Below are positions 1 through 5,494 of a stretch of 7,186 bases of DNA, piece by piece. The notes under the pieces are model-generated. The model was not told the DNA's origin, searched no databases, and saw nothing but the letters and a program-made list of their open reading frames with translations. The stretch spans positions 1 to 7,186 of the forward strand of contig DESG01000191.1 in the NCBI GenBank assembly GCA_002361175.1. The letters are read 5' to 3'. A program made the position numbers and the translations under genes. The stretch is from Lachnoclostridium sp. UBA3320 (GTDB lineage: Bacteria; Bacillota; Clostridia; Lachnospirales; Lachnospiraceae). Numbering within the stretch: the first letter of the stretch is position 1; the number at the start of each line of letters is the position of its first letter.

Positions 1-100
1 AACAAATATTATAGTATTTTAAAGTTATAAAAGATATAGATAATACATTATTTTTATCTATGCGCCGTCAAAATTCTAGTCAAATAAAGGAGGTAGATTT
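1..100. other. upstream region of the recombinase gene
   Basis: This is A+T-rich non-coding sequence. It contains an 8-bp perfect inverted repeat (ATAGATAA at 36-43 and TTATCTAT at 54-61, with a 10-base spacer). Just after it lies the heptamer GCCGTCA (64-70), which recurs twice at the 3' end of the recombinase gene. A strong ribosome binding site (AAAGGAGG, 86-93) sits 7 bases before the ATG. I found no promoter with a good -35 and -10 at proper spacing; the sequence is so A+T-rich that weak -10 matches are uninformative. The inverted repeat lies between any plausible promoter and the start codon, so it could be a regulator or recombinase binding site. That is inference. Confidence 0.5.
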
Positions 101-1240
101 ATGCCACGAAAAGGAGAAAATATTTACAAAAGAAAGGATGGCAGATGGGAAGGGCGTTATATAAAAGGTCATACATTAGATGGAAAAGCAGTTTATGGAT
201 ATATTTATGCCAGCTCATACAAAGAAACAAAATCATGTCTTGCAAAAGCTATCAGTTCATTAAACACTGCTGAACACAAAATAGGAAGAGAAACTGATTC
301 TGTGTTATTCCAGAATTTGGCTAAAGAATGGTTTTCTTTTATTGAGCCACAGATAAAAGAATCCACTAATATCAAATATCATAATATATGGAATACATAT
401 ATTTCTTCACGACTTGGAAAATTATATGTGAATCAGATTACACATTGCTTACTAGAGTCATTTTGTAGTGAATTATTGGTTTCTGGCAGTGCAAAAGGAA
501 CAGCATTGTCACCTAAAACAACAACAGATATTTTATCAGTAATTCGCAGTATACTGCGTTTTGCAGCAAATAGAGGCTACTGTATTGGTTGTGATGGACG
601 CTCTGTTTCAATTAAACAAAATACTAAAGAATTGCGTATATTCAGTAAACAAGAACAACAGCAGTTATGTAATTATTTATACCAAGACTTAAACATGAAA
701 AATATTGGCATTCTTGTTTGTTTATTTACAGGTATTCGCTTAGGTGAAATATGCGCTCTGAAGTGGGAAGATATTTCCATAGCAGAAAAGACAATCCATA
801 TACATCAAACTATGCAGCGTATACAGATACAAGGCAGTATAGAAAAAAAAACAAAAGTAATAATTACTACGCCAAAAAGCAATTGTTCAATACGTACAAT
901 ACCTTTGCCAGATGACCTTGTTCTAGTTATTTTGCACTGTCAAGTAAAAAAACATGGGTATTTTCTGACAGGAAGTGATACGAAATATATAGAACCACGT
1001 ACAATGCAGAATTATTTCAAGCGCACTCTTGATATCTGTTCAATTAAAAATGCTAATTATCATTCACTGCGGCACACATTTGCAACCAGATGTATAGAAG
1101 TCGGATTTGATGTAAAAAGTTTGAGTGAACTGTTAGGGCATGCCAATGTTAATATTACGATGAATCGTTATGTACACCCATCTATGGAACTAAAGCGTAA
1201 TAATATGCAGAAACTTTCTCTGCCATTTGCCGTCAGATAA
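101..1240 (+). CDS. tyrosine recombinase / integrase (candidate DNA invertase)
   Basis: This is a complete site-specific recombinase of the tyrosine family, 379 residues, a usual length for Tn916/phage-type integrases. The N-terminus (about residues 6-45, with the KRKDGRWEGRY pattern) resembles an AP2-like arm-site DNA-binding domain. Residues about 68-160 are the SAM-like core-binding domain. The catalytic domain runs from about 178 to 362. All active-site residues are visible: R213 in TGIRLGE, K259 in TPKSN, H321 and R324 in HSLRHTF, H347 in LLGHANV, and nucleophile Y357 in NRYVHPS. The protein should therefore be active. AAAGGAGG lies 7 bases before the ATG. No excisionase, relaxase or phage gene is nearby. 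Instead it lies directly before a capsule-control operon and next to an inverted-repeat segment carrying a promoter, which suggests an invertase for phase variation. An integrase left by a lost mobile element is the alternative. Confidence 0.93.
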   Translation: MPRKGENIYKRKDGRWEGRYIKGHTLDGKAVYGYIYASSYKETKSCLAKAISSLNTAEHKIGRETDSVLFQNLAKEWFSFIEPQIKESTNIKYHNIWNTYISSRLGKLYVNQITHCLLESFCSELLVSGSAKGTALSPKTTTDILSVIRSILRFAANRGYCIGCDGRSVSIKQNTKELRIFSKQEQQQLCNYLYQDLNMKNIGILVCLFTGIRLGEICALKWEDISIAEKTIHIHQTMQRIQIQGSIEKKTKVIITTPKSNCSIRTIPLPDDLVLVILHCQVKKHGYFLTGSDTKYIEPRTMQNYFKRTLDICSIKNANYHSLRHTFATRCIEVGFDVKSLSELLGHANVNITMNRYVHPSMELKRNNMQKLSLPFAVR

Positions 1241-1252
1241 GCCGTCACATAA
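1229..1252 (+). repeat. tandem 12-bp repeat at the recombinase 3' end
   Basis: GCCGTCAGATAA (1229-1240) is followed immediately by GCCGTCACATAA (1241-1252), with 11 of 12 bases identical. The first copy encodes the last three residues and stop codon of the recombinase; the second lies just outside the gene. The shared heptamer GCCGTCA also occurs at 64-70, before the gene, in the same orientation. GC-rich heptamers stand out in this A+T-rich sequence. They could be binding sites for the N-terminal arm-type domain of the recombinase, or an old target-site duplication. Role not proven. Confidence 0.6.
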
Positions 1253-1257
1253 TACCA

Positions 1258-1286
1258 ATTTTACCAGAATAATGTTAGTTTTGCAA
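1258..1286 (-). promoter_or_regulatory. leftward promoter candidate inside the inverted-repeat segment
   Basis: On the minus strand, TTGCAA (1286-1281; 4 of 6 matches to TTGACA) is followed after exactly 17 bases by TAAAAT (1263-1258; 5 of 6 matches to TATAAT). A TGG directly before the -10 makes it an extended -10. In the orientation given it fires into the 3' end of the recombinase gene, where no minus-strand gene exists. This makes little sense unless it is antisense to the recombinase or belongs to an invertible segment. After inversion the same promoter would read toward 1433. Confidence 0.5.
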
Positions 1287-1323
1287 ATTTTTTCGCAGAG
1301 TAAAATACTCTACGAAAATTTTG
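1284..1323. repeat. stem-loop within the recombinase/cpsB gap
   Basis: TTTTCGCAGAGTA (1290-1302) can pair with TACTCTACGAAAA (1306-1318) around an AAA loop, with one C-A mismatch; a looser A/T extension reaches C1284 and G1323. It is stable for this A+T-rich context. The descending arm is followed by TTTTGTCTGG rather than a long T run, so it is only a poor intrinsic terminator. In the present orientation it lies between the recombinase gene and the capsule operon and may limit read-through. After inversion of the surrounding segment it would lie upstream of the promoter and would no longer block it. Confidence 0.6.
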
Positions 1324-1351
1324 TCTGGCAAAATATATTTTATCTTTTATT

Positions 1352-1379
1352 ATGTATTATTTTTTATTAAAAAATACAT
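1352..1379 (+). repeat. A/T-rich stem-loop in the capsule operon leader
   Basis: ATGTA (1352-1356) pairs with TACAT (1375-1379), and six T (1360-1365) pair with six A (1369-1374), leaving an ATT loop and a three-base bulge. It would lie in the 5' leader of a transcript started in or near the invertible segment. It has too little G/C to be a terminator, and I see no riboswitch-like conserved core. Confidence 0.35.
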
Positions 1380-1412
1380 GAATATTAATAAAAATTGTTA
1401 GGCGGAGATAAA

Positions 1413-1436
1413 ATGAGAGGAATAGTGATGGCATGA
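1413..1436 (+). CDS. seven-codon leader ORF coupled to cpsB
   Basis: This tiny ORF encodes MRGIVMA. It has the better ribosome binding site of the two starts here (GGCGGAG, 1401-1407, 5 bases before its ATG). Its stop codon overlaps the cpsB start in an ATGA (1433-1436). The cpsB start itself has only a weak, distant site (GAGAGGA, 1415-1421, 11 bases away). This geometry suggests translation of the leader brings ribosomes to the cpsB start. It may equally be chance in a short stretch; the peptide has no recognisable attenuator features such as runs of one amino acid. Confidence 0.35.
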   Translation: MRGIVMA

Positions 1437-2146
1437 TTGATTTTCATTCACATATATTGCCAGAGATTGATGATGGCAGCCAAAGTGTTAAAGAATCTAT
1501 TACTATGCTTGAAGAAGAATATGAATATGGGGTTAGAAAAGTTATGTTAACACCACATTTTTATGCACAAAAAGACCCTTTTTTGCAATTTGAACAGCGT
1601 AGGGCAGATTCTTTGAAATGTCTTTTAGATGCAGCAGAAGGGTCTGGAAGAATTCCTGGTATGTATGTGGGTGCAGAAGTATATTATTTCCCTAATATAG
1701 GCAGTTCTGGCATCTTACCTGAATTGTGCTTATCTGGAACTAATATTATGCTTTTAGAGATGCCTTTTAGCCAGTGGACAGAGAAAATATTAGATGATGT
1801 TGAAAAAATTGTATTTGAACATAAAATTACACTTATATTAGCACATATTGAGCGTTACTACGATTTCCAAAGAAGAAAAGATATCTGGAGGGAAATATTT
1901 TCCATGCCATTATATGCACAAATAAATACAGGAAGTTTTCTAAATCACAAAAAAAGGTTTTGTTTAAAATTTATCAAGTCAGGGCATCCAGTAGTTCTTG
2001 GAAGTGACTGTCATAATATGATGTATCGTCCGCCTAATTTACATCTAGGCAGAGAGGTTATAGAGAAAAAATTGGGTAAAGATAAACTGCATGAGATAGA
2101 TATGTTAGGAGAGAAGTTATTAGCAAAAAATGAAGAAACAGGATAA
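1433..2146 (+). CDS. cpsB: CpsB/CapC/YwqE-type protein-tyrosine phosphatase (PHP family)
   Basis: This is a metal-dependent phosphotyrosine phosphatase of the PHP (polymerase and histidinol phosphatase) fold, 237 residues, close to the usual 240-255. It would dephosphorylate the tyrosine-rich tail of the BY-kinase encoded at 4008-4742, a cytoplasmic role. Metal-ligand motifs are visible in order: DFHSH (residues 3-7) with DDG (13-15), the PHF at 41-43 (H42), GAE (E82), LAHIERY (H138) and GSDCHN (D192, H194). All key residues are kept, so an active enzyme is expected. The ATG at 1433 is the first possible in-frame start, since an in-frame TAA lies at 1409-1411. It overlaps the stop of a seven-codon leader ORF. 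The 3' end overlaps the next gene by 17 bases, so the genes are co-translated in one operon. Confidence 0.93.
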   Translation: MIDFHSHILPEIDDGSQSVKESITMLEEEYEYGVRKVMLTPHFYAQKDPFLQFEQRRADSLKCLLDAAEGSGRIPGMYVGAEVYYFPNIGSSGILPELCLSGTNIMLLEMPFSQWTEKILDDVEKIVFEHKITLILAHIERYYDFQRRKDIWREIFSMPLYAQINTGSFLNHKKRFCLKFIKSGHPVVLGSDCHNMMYRPPNLHLGREVIEKKLGKDKLHEIDMLGEKLLAKNEETG

Positions 2147-3182
2147 AAGAAAATTTTTAGCTTTGACAGCAGGTATATTGTGCATTTTGGGAATTTTTTG
2201 GTTTGTGTTGGTACAGGCTGAAAAAAAATATTATAAAAAAACTTCAAAGAATATTTTACAGGAAAAAAATATTAAAAAAGATGTTTACAGTGAAGAAATA
2301 GTTGTAGAAAAAGAAACTCTTACATTTTATAAAAAGAAATATGATTATTTTGATGAAATAGAATCTTATCTGCTTATTGGAACTGATGCAAGTGGAGTAA
2401 GCAAGGCAGACGGTGGGCAGTATCATGGCAATATGGCTGATTTTATACTTTTAGCTATTTTTAATAAAACAGAGAGTACATATAGTTTTTTGCAGCTTGA
2501 CAGAGATACAATTACTGAAATTGATTTATTACAGGAAGATGGCTCTGCTAATGCAAGTGCTGATATACAGCTTTGTACAGCACACTGGTATGGCGGTTCG
2601 GAAAGTGAAGGCTGTGTTAATACAGTAAATGCAGTTTCTGCTATGCTTGGAAATCTTACAATAGATGGTTATTATGAACTTAATATGAAAGAAATCCCAG
2701 TTTTAAATCATGCTATAGGAGGCGTTACTGTCACATTGGAAGACGATTTTTCTAACATTGATAAAACAATGCAGAAAGGCAAAACTATTAAATTAAAGGA
2801 CAATCAGGCATTTCATTATGTGCATGACAGATATCAAGTGGGTGATGAAAGAAATATTTCTCGTATGAGACGACAAAGAAATTACATGAAAGAATTTTTT
2901 AAAATAGCAGTAGAAAAGACTAAAGAAGAACCCGCTTTTGGCAATAGGCTTTATAAGCGTTTAAAGGAAGCAGCAAATACAGACATTAATGGAAGAAAGG
3001 TATCTGCAATTATGAATTGGATAAGTGCAGGGCAAGGGAAAGGCATTTATGTTTTTGAAGGAAAATCAAAAATTGGTAAAATTTTAGGAGATGGCGAAGA
3101 ACATGCAGAATTTTATATTGATAAAAAATCTAAGATAGATGTTATGACAAAACTATATGGACTGAAAGAAAGAAAAAGTTAA
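2130..3182 (+). CDS. LCP (LytR-CpsA-Psr) family membrane-anchored protein
   Basis: LCP proteins transfer glycopolymers from lipid carriers to peptidoglycan outside the membrane. Residues 1-8 are basic, and residues about 9-29 form one membrane segment with the rest outside. The LCP domain spans about 78-258: YLLIGTD (80-86), the metal/phosphate region ADF (103-105) and DRDT (124-127), HAIGGV (194-199), and the arginine-rich substrate block from HDRY (232) through ERNISRMRRQR (240-250). At 350 residues the length is normal. The domain is rather divergent, with a cysteine pair (C149, C162) in a GSESEGC stretch that I do not recognise from standard LCP proteins. The start overlaps cpsB by 17 bases. 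The nearest Shine-Dalgarno (AGGAGAG, 2107-2113) is 16 bases away, so translation probably depends on coupling to cpsB. In this operon the likely job is anchoring the capsule polymer. Confidence 0.88.
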   Translation: MKKQDKRKFLALTAGILCILGIFWFVLVQAEKKYYKKTSKNILQEKNIKKDVYSEEIVVEKETLTFYKKKYDYFDEIESYLLIGTDASGVSKADGGQYHGNMADFILLAIFNKTESTYSFLQLDRDTITEIDLLQEDGSANASADIQLCTAHWYGGSESEGCVNTVNAVSAMLGNLTIDGYYELNMKEIPVLNHAIGGVTVTLEDDFSNIDKTMQKGKTIKLKDNQAFHYVHDRYQVGDERNISRMRRQRNYMKEFFKIAVEKTKEEPAFGNRLYKRLKEAANTDINGRKVSAIMNWISAGQGKGIYVFEGKSKIGKILGDGEEHAEFYIDKKSKIDVMTKLYGLKERKS

Positions 3183-3210
3183 ATACAGCAGAAAGACGAG
3201 GAAAGATATT

Positions 3211-4011
3211 ATGAACCAAAATGAAGATAATATGCAGATAAGAGAAAGTGAAGATGAGATTGAAATTGATTTAATGGGACTTCTCTATTATTACAAGTCA
3301 AAACTTATAATTATTATACTTGTATTTTTAATTGGCTCTGTAGCTGCAGGTTTTGGAACATATTATTTTATAACACCTAAGTATACTGCAACATCTAAAC
3401 TTTATATGGTTTCAGCTAGCAATGATTCCATTGTTGACTTAACTGATTTGAACTTAGGAACTTCTCTTTCATCAGATTATGAGGAATTAATAAAAATACG
3501 TCCAATTATTAATCAAGTAATAAAAGAAAAATTTTTAGATTATACCTATACTCAACTTTTAGATATGATAACTATCTCTACAATTCCTGATACACGTATT
3601 TTAACAATTACAGTTGAAAGTGTTGTTCCAAGTGAAGCTGCAGATATAGCAAATGCTTTAGCTGATAAAGCAGTAAGTAACCTGCCAAAGCTTATGGATA
3701 CTTCTAAACCCAATATTGCAGAGCGTGCAATATTGCCAGAAAGCCAAAGTTCACCCAATTTATCTAAAAATACTATAATCGGAGGAATGGTTGCAATATT
3801 TTTTGTACTTGGGATATTGACAATTATATATATCACAGATGATACATTAAATTCCGCAGAAGATGTTGAAAAGAATTTTGGTATTATGCCGCTTACAGTA
3901 ATTCCAGAGGGTTCTATCGACCGTCTGTCTGATAGATATGAAAAGAAAGTAATTAAGGAAAGCAGAAAACAAAGGAAACAAAGGCACAAAGGGAATAGGA
4001 GTGAAAAATGA
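3211..4011 (+). CDS. cpsC: CpsC/CapA-type chain-length determinant and kinase adaptor (Wzz domain)
   Basis: This is a membrane protein of the polysaccharide co-polymerase family. In Gram-positives it regulates polymer length and activates the separate BY-kinase through its cytoplasmic tail. It has 266 residues: an acidic cytoplasmic N-terminus (1-28), a first membrane segment (about 31-53), an extracytoplasmic Wzz-like domain (54-187) containing the PKYTATSKLY pattern, a proline/serine motif (PESQSSPNLS, 176-185) before the second membrane segment (about 188-208), and a strongly basic cytoplasmic tail (209-266, many K and R). The tail is longer and more basic than I would expect for a minimal adaptor. 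GAGGA (3198-3202) lies 8 bases before the ATG. The gap to the LCP gene is 28 bases, and the stop overlaps the kinase start in ATGA (4008-4011). Confidence 0.92.
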   Translation: MNQNEDNMQIRESEDEIEIDLMGLLYYYKSKLIIIILVFLIGSVAAGFGTYYFITPKYTATSKLYMVSASNDSIVDLTDLNLGTSLSSDYEELIKIRPIINQVIKEKFLDYTYTQLLDMITISTIPDTRILTITVESVVPSEAADIANALADKAVSNLPKLMDTSKPNIAERAILPESQSSPNLSKNTIIGGMVAIFFVLGILTIIYITDDTLNSAEDVEKNFGIMPLTVIPEGSIDRLSDRYEKKVIKESRKQRKQRHKGNRSEK

Positions 4012-4742
4012 GAAAACATGCTATTATTGGCAATATGCCAGAGCTGCCGTATTCTGTTGAAGAAGCTATAAATGGGCTTCGCATAAATATTGGATTTCTT
4101 GGAAATGACATTAAAAAAATTATGATTATCAGTACTATGCCAGATGAAGGAAAAAGCTTTGTAGCAATACAGTTATGGCGTCAGATGGCAGAGTCTGGAA
4201 CACCAACTATTTTGGTTGATGCAGACCTTAGAAAATCTGTTACAACAGAAAAATATGGTATTCGTCTTGAAAATGGAAAGATATATGGTACTTCATATTA
4301 CCTTGCTAATAATTTTTCATTGGAAGAGGCTATTTTACATACTGATTGGGAGTGTGGCGATATACTTCCAAATACTAAAAATGTTATAAATCCTTCTCGT
4401 CTTATTGAAGGAGAGAGGTTTGACAATATGCTTAACAATCTTGCAGAAAGATATCGCTATGTATTTATTGATACGCCACCATTAAATATGGTGTCTGATG
4501 GCGAAAGAATTGGAAACCGCTGTGATGGAGCTATACTTGTAGTACGTGGAGGAGCTACTTCTAAATCAATGGTACGCAATTCTATTCAGCAGTTAAAAAG
4601 AGCAGGTTGCCCACTTCTTGGCATAGTATTAAACCGTGTAGAAGGAGCTAGAAGTGGATATTACTATAAAAAATATGGTGGTAAATATTATGGCAAATAT
4701 GGCAGCAAATATTATTCAGATAAGTATTATTACAAAAAGTAA
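4008..4742 (+). CDS. cpsD: CpsD/CapB-type bacterial tyrosine kinase (BY-kinase)
   Basis: This is a cytoplasmic autophosphorylating tyrosine kinase that partners with the adaptor encoded just upstream and controls capsule polymer synthesis. It has 244 residues, a normal length. P-loop motifs are visible: Walker A STMPDEGKS (42-50, catalytic K49), Walker A' ILVDADLRK (68-76), and Walker B VFIDTPP (152-158, D155). The Walker A has Asp46 where Gly is most common (PGEGKS). The last 27 residues (218-244) hold 12 tyrosines in a lysine- and glycine-rich repeat-like tail of YYYKKYGGKYYGKYG type, the expected phosphorylation cluster. AGGAG (3997-4001) lies 6 bases before the ATG. The start overlaps the adaptor stop by 4 bases, fitting the fixed stoichiometry of the pair. 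The phosphatase that resets the tail is encoded at 1433-2146. Confidence 0.94.
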   Translation: MRKHAIIGNMPELPYSVEEAINGLRINIGFLGNDIKKIMIISTMPDEGKSFVAIQLWRQMAESGTPTILVDADLRKSVTTEKYGIRLENGKIYGTSYYLANNFSLEEAILHTDWECGDILPNTKNVINPSRLIEGERFDNMLNNLAERYRYVFIDTPPLNMVSDGERIGNRCDGAILVVRGGATSKSMVRNSIQQLKRAGCPLLGIVLNRVEGARSGYYYKKYGGKYYGKYGSKYYSDKYYYKK

Positions 4743-4816
4743 TTTTAATTAGGAGTCTACAGAAGAAATTTCTGTTTACTCATAAAAAATTTTTGGGGGA
4801 AAGGAGGGAATAAAGA

Positions 4817-5383
4817 ATGATTAAGGCGGTGAAGAAAGCGTTAGTATGTGCATTAACAGCAGCACTGACGTTTGGCACTCTTGCATCCGCAGCACCAACA
4901 CCAACAAGCCCAACTCAATCAGTTGAGCCACAGAGGCAGACAAATGTAATAGCAGAACAGTCTAATGGTATATCTAGTACAGTAGATACTAAAACAGACG
5001 GAACAGCAAAACTTGCTGCAGTTGAGGAAACATCAAAGAAAACAATTACAATATCATCAAAAGTTACAGTAAATGGTGTAAAGTATTCTGTTACTGAAAT
5101 TGATGCAAATGCTTTTGAAAATTGTAAAAATGCGACAAAAGTTAGTCTTCCATCAACAATTACAAAGATAAATGCCAATGCATTTACTGGTGCTAAAAAG
5201 TTAAAAACTATAGTTTTGTCAGGAACTAAAGCAATTACTGTAGAAAAAGGAGCTTTTAAAGGTATTAATACAAAGAAAATGACTATCAAAGTCAGCAAGA
5301 AGATGTCTAATAAACAGTTTAAGAAATTTAAAAAGAACTTAAGAAAAGCAGGTTACAAAGGTAAATTAAAAAGAAAAAAATAG
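4817..5383 (+). CDS. secreted small leucine-rich-repeat protein (BspA/LRR_5 type)
   Basis: This is an exported protein of 188 residues. It has a typical signal peptide: KAVKK, then a hydrophobic stretch (about 8-22), then an ASA cleavage site after residue 25. A Pro/Thr/Ser/Gln-rich linker follows (26-75). Residues about 76-158 hold two to three LRR_5-type repeats, with the pattern VTEIDANAFENC (92-103) followed by ITKINANAFTGAKKL (115-129) and a weaker GAFKG (145-149). The C-terminus (152-188) is very basic. There is no LPXTG sorting signal. BspA-type LRR domains bind proteins or surfaces; the basic tail could hold the protein on acidic polysaccharide or teichoic acid (inference). A strong AAGGAGGG (4801-4808) lies 8 bases before the ATG. 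The 74-base gap after cpsD has no convincing promoter or terminator, so co-transcription with the capsule module is likely. The only clear terminator follows this gene. Confidence 0.85.
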   Translation: MIKAVKKALVCALTAALTFGTLASAAPTPTSPTQSVEPQRQTNVIAEQSNGISSTVDTKTDGTAKLAAVEETSKKTITISSKVTVNGVKYSVTEIDANAFENCKNATKVSLPSTITKINANAFTGAKKLKTIVLSGTKAITVEKGAFKGINTKKMTIKVSKKMSNKQFKKFKKNLRKAGYKGKLKRKK

Positions 5384-5399
5384 TTAATAAGATAGTTGC

Positions 5400-5416
5400 A
5401 TATAGAAAATCTATAT
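5400..5416. repeat. short perfect stem-loop before the terminator
   Basis: ATATAGA (5400-5406) and TCTATAT (5410-5416) form a perfect 7-bp stem with an AAA loop, immediately before the intrinsic terminator of the LRR gene. It is A/T-rich and has no T run, so it is not a terminator itself. It may protect the mRNA 3' end or be incidental. Confidence 0.4.
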
Positions 5417-5421
5417 AAAAG

Positions 5422-5453
5422 AAAAGGCAGGACATAAGTTTTGCCTTTTTTTT
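5422..5453 (+). terminator. rho-independent terminator after the LRR gene
   Basis: AAAAGGCA (5422-5429) pairs perfectly with TGCCTTTT (5442-5449) around a 12-base loop, and the descending arm runs into a stretch of eight T followed by C (5446-5454). This is the only convincing intrinsic terminator in the window. It closes the transcript containing the capsule-control and LRR genes and insulates the GntR operon, whose promoter begins 12 bases downstream. Confidence 0.88.
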
Positions 5454-5465
5454 CGTCTAGGGGTA

Positions 5466-5494
5466 TTGACAAATATATGTTTATAGTGTATATA
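5466..5494 (+). promoter_or_regulatory. promoter of the GntR/ABC operon
   Basis: A perfect -35 TTGACA (5466-5471) is followed after 17 bases by TATATA (5489-5494; 5 of 6 matches to TATAAT). It lies 35 bases before the TTG start of the regulator and right after the terminator of the previous unit. It is the best housekeeping-type promoter in the window. Confidence 0.8.

Larger units (their letters stand above)
1258..1334. repeat. inverted-repeat-bounded segment (candidate invertible promoter element)
   Basis: ATTTTACCAGA (1258-1268) and TCTGGCAAAAT (1324-1334) are inverted repeats matching at 10 of 11 positions, enclosing 55 bases. Farther out, ACATAATA (1247-1254) is matched by TATTATGT (1348-1355), but at unequal distances from the inner arms (3 versus 13 bases). 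Inside the segment is a stem-loop (1284-1323). A promoter-like sequence with its -35 inside the segment and its -10 in the left arm points leftward. Recombination between the arms would turn that promoter toward the capsule-control operon that starts at 1433. Invertible promoters beside tyrosine recombinase genes are an established form of phase variation of surface polysaccharides in gut bacteria. Here the arrangement is seen, the switching is inferred. The short, slightly mismatched arms are the weak point. Confidence 0.5.

Noticed and set aside
1..1260. integrated mobile element with attachment sites
   Set aside because: Only a recombinase is present, with no excisionase, relaxase, phage or transposition genes, and the only flanking direct repeat is 7 bases. 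The window starts at 1, so an element extending to the left cannot be fully excluded.
1284..1330. intrinsic terminator of the recombinase gene
   Set aside because: The stem is real, but the following sequence TTTTGTCTGG has no proper T run and the stem has few G/C pairs, so I list it only as a stem-loop.
1337..1412. riboswitch or constitutive promoter in the capsule operon leader
   Set aside because: The sequence is almost pure A/T with one weak hairpin. No conserved riboswitch core and no -35/-10 pair with proper spacing could be identified.
2011..2247. minus-strand ORF opposite the cpsB/LCP junction
   Set aside because: It lies opposite two well-supported genes, shows no recognisable domain, and its composition is that of antisense coding sequence.
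3552..4019. minus-strand ORF opposite the adaptor gene
   Set aside because: It is the shadow of the CpsC/CapA-type gene; the serine/phenylalanine/leucine-rich product mirrors the lysine/glutamate-rich sense frame, and no proper start site is seen.
4680..4740. DNA tandem repeat in the kinase tail
   Set aside because: The AAATATTATGGC/AAATATGGC-like units are coding repeats of the tyrosine/lysine/glycine tail and are too irregular to call as an independent repeat element.
4759..4775. terminator or attenuator between the kinase and LRR genes (ACAGAA/TTCTGT hairpin)
   Set aside because: The stem has only 6 base pairs with no T run after it, too weak to separate transcripts.
4915..5298. minus-strand ORF opposite the LRR gene
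   Set aside because: It is a shadow of a gene with a clear signal peptide and strong ribosome site on the + strand.
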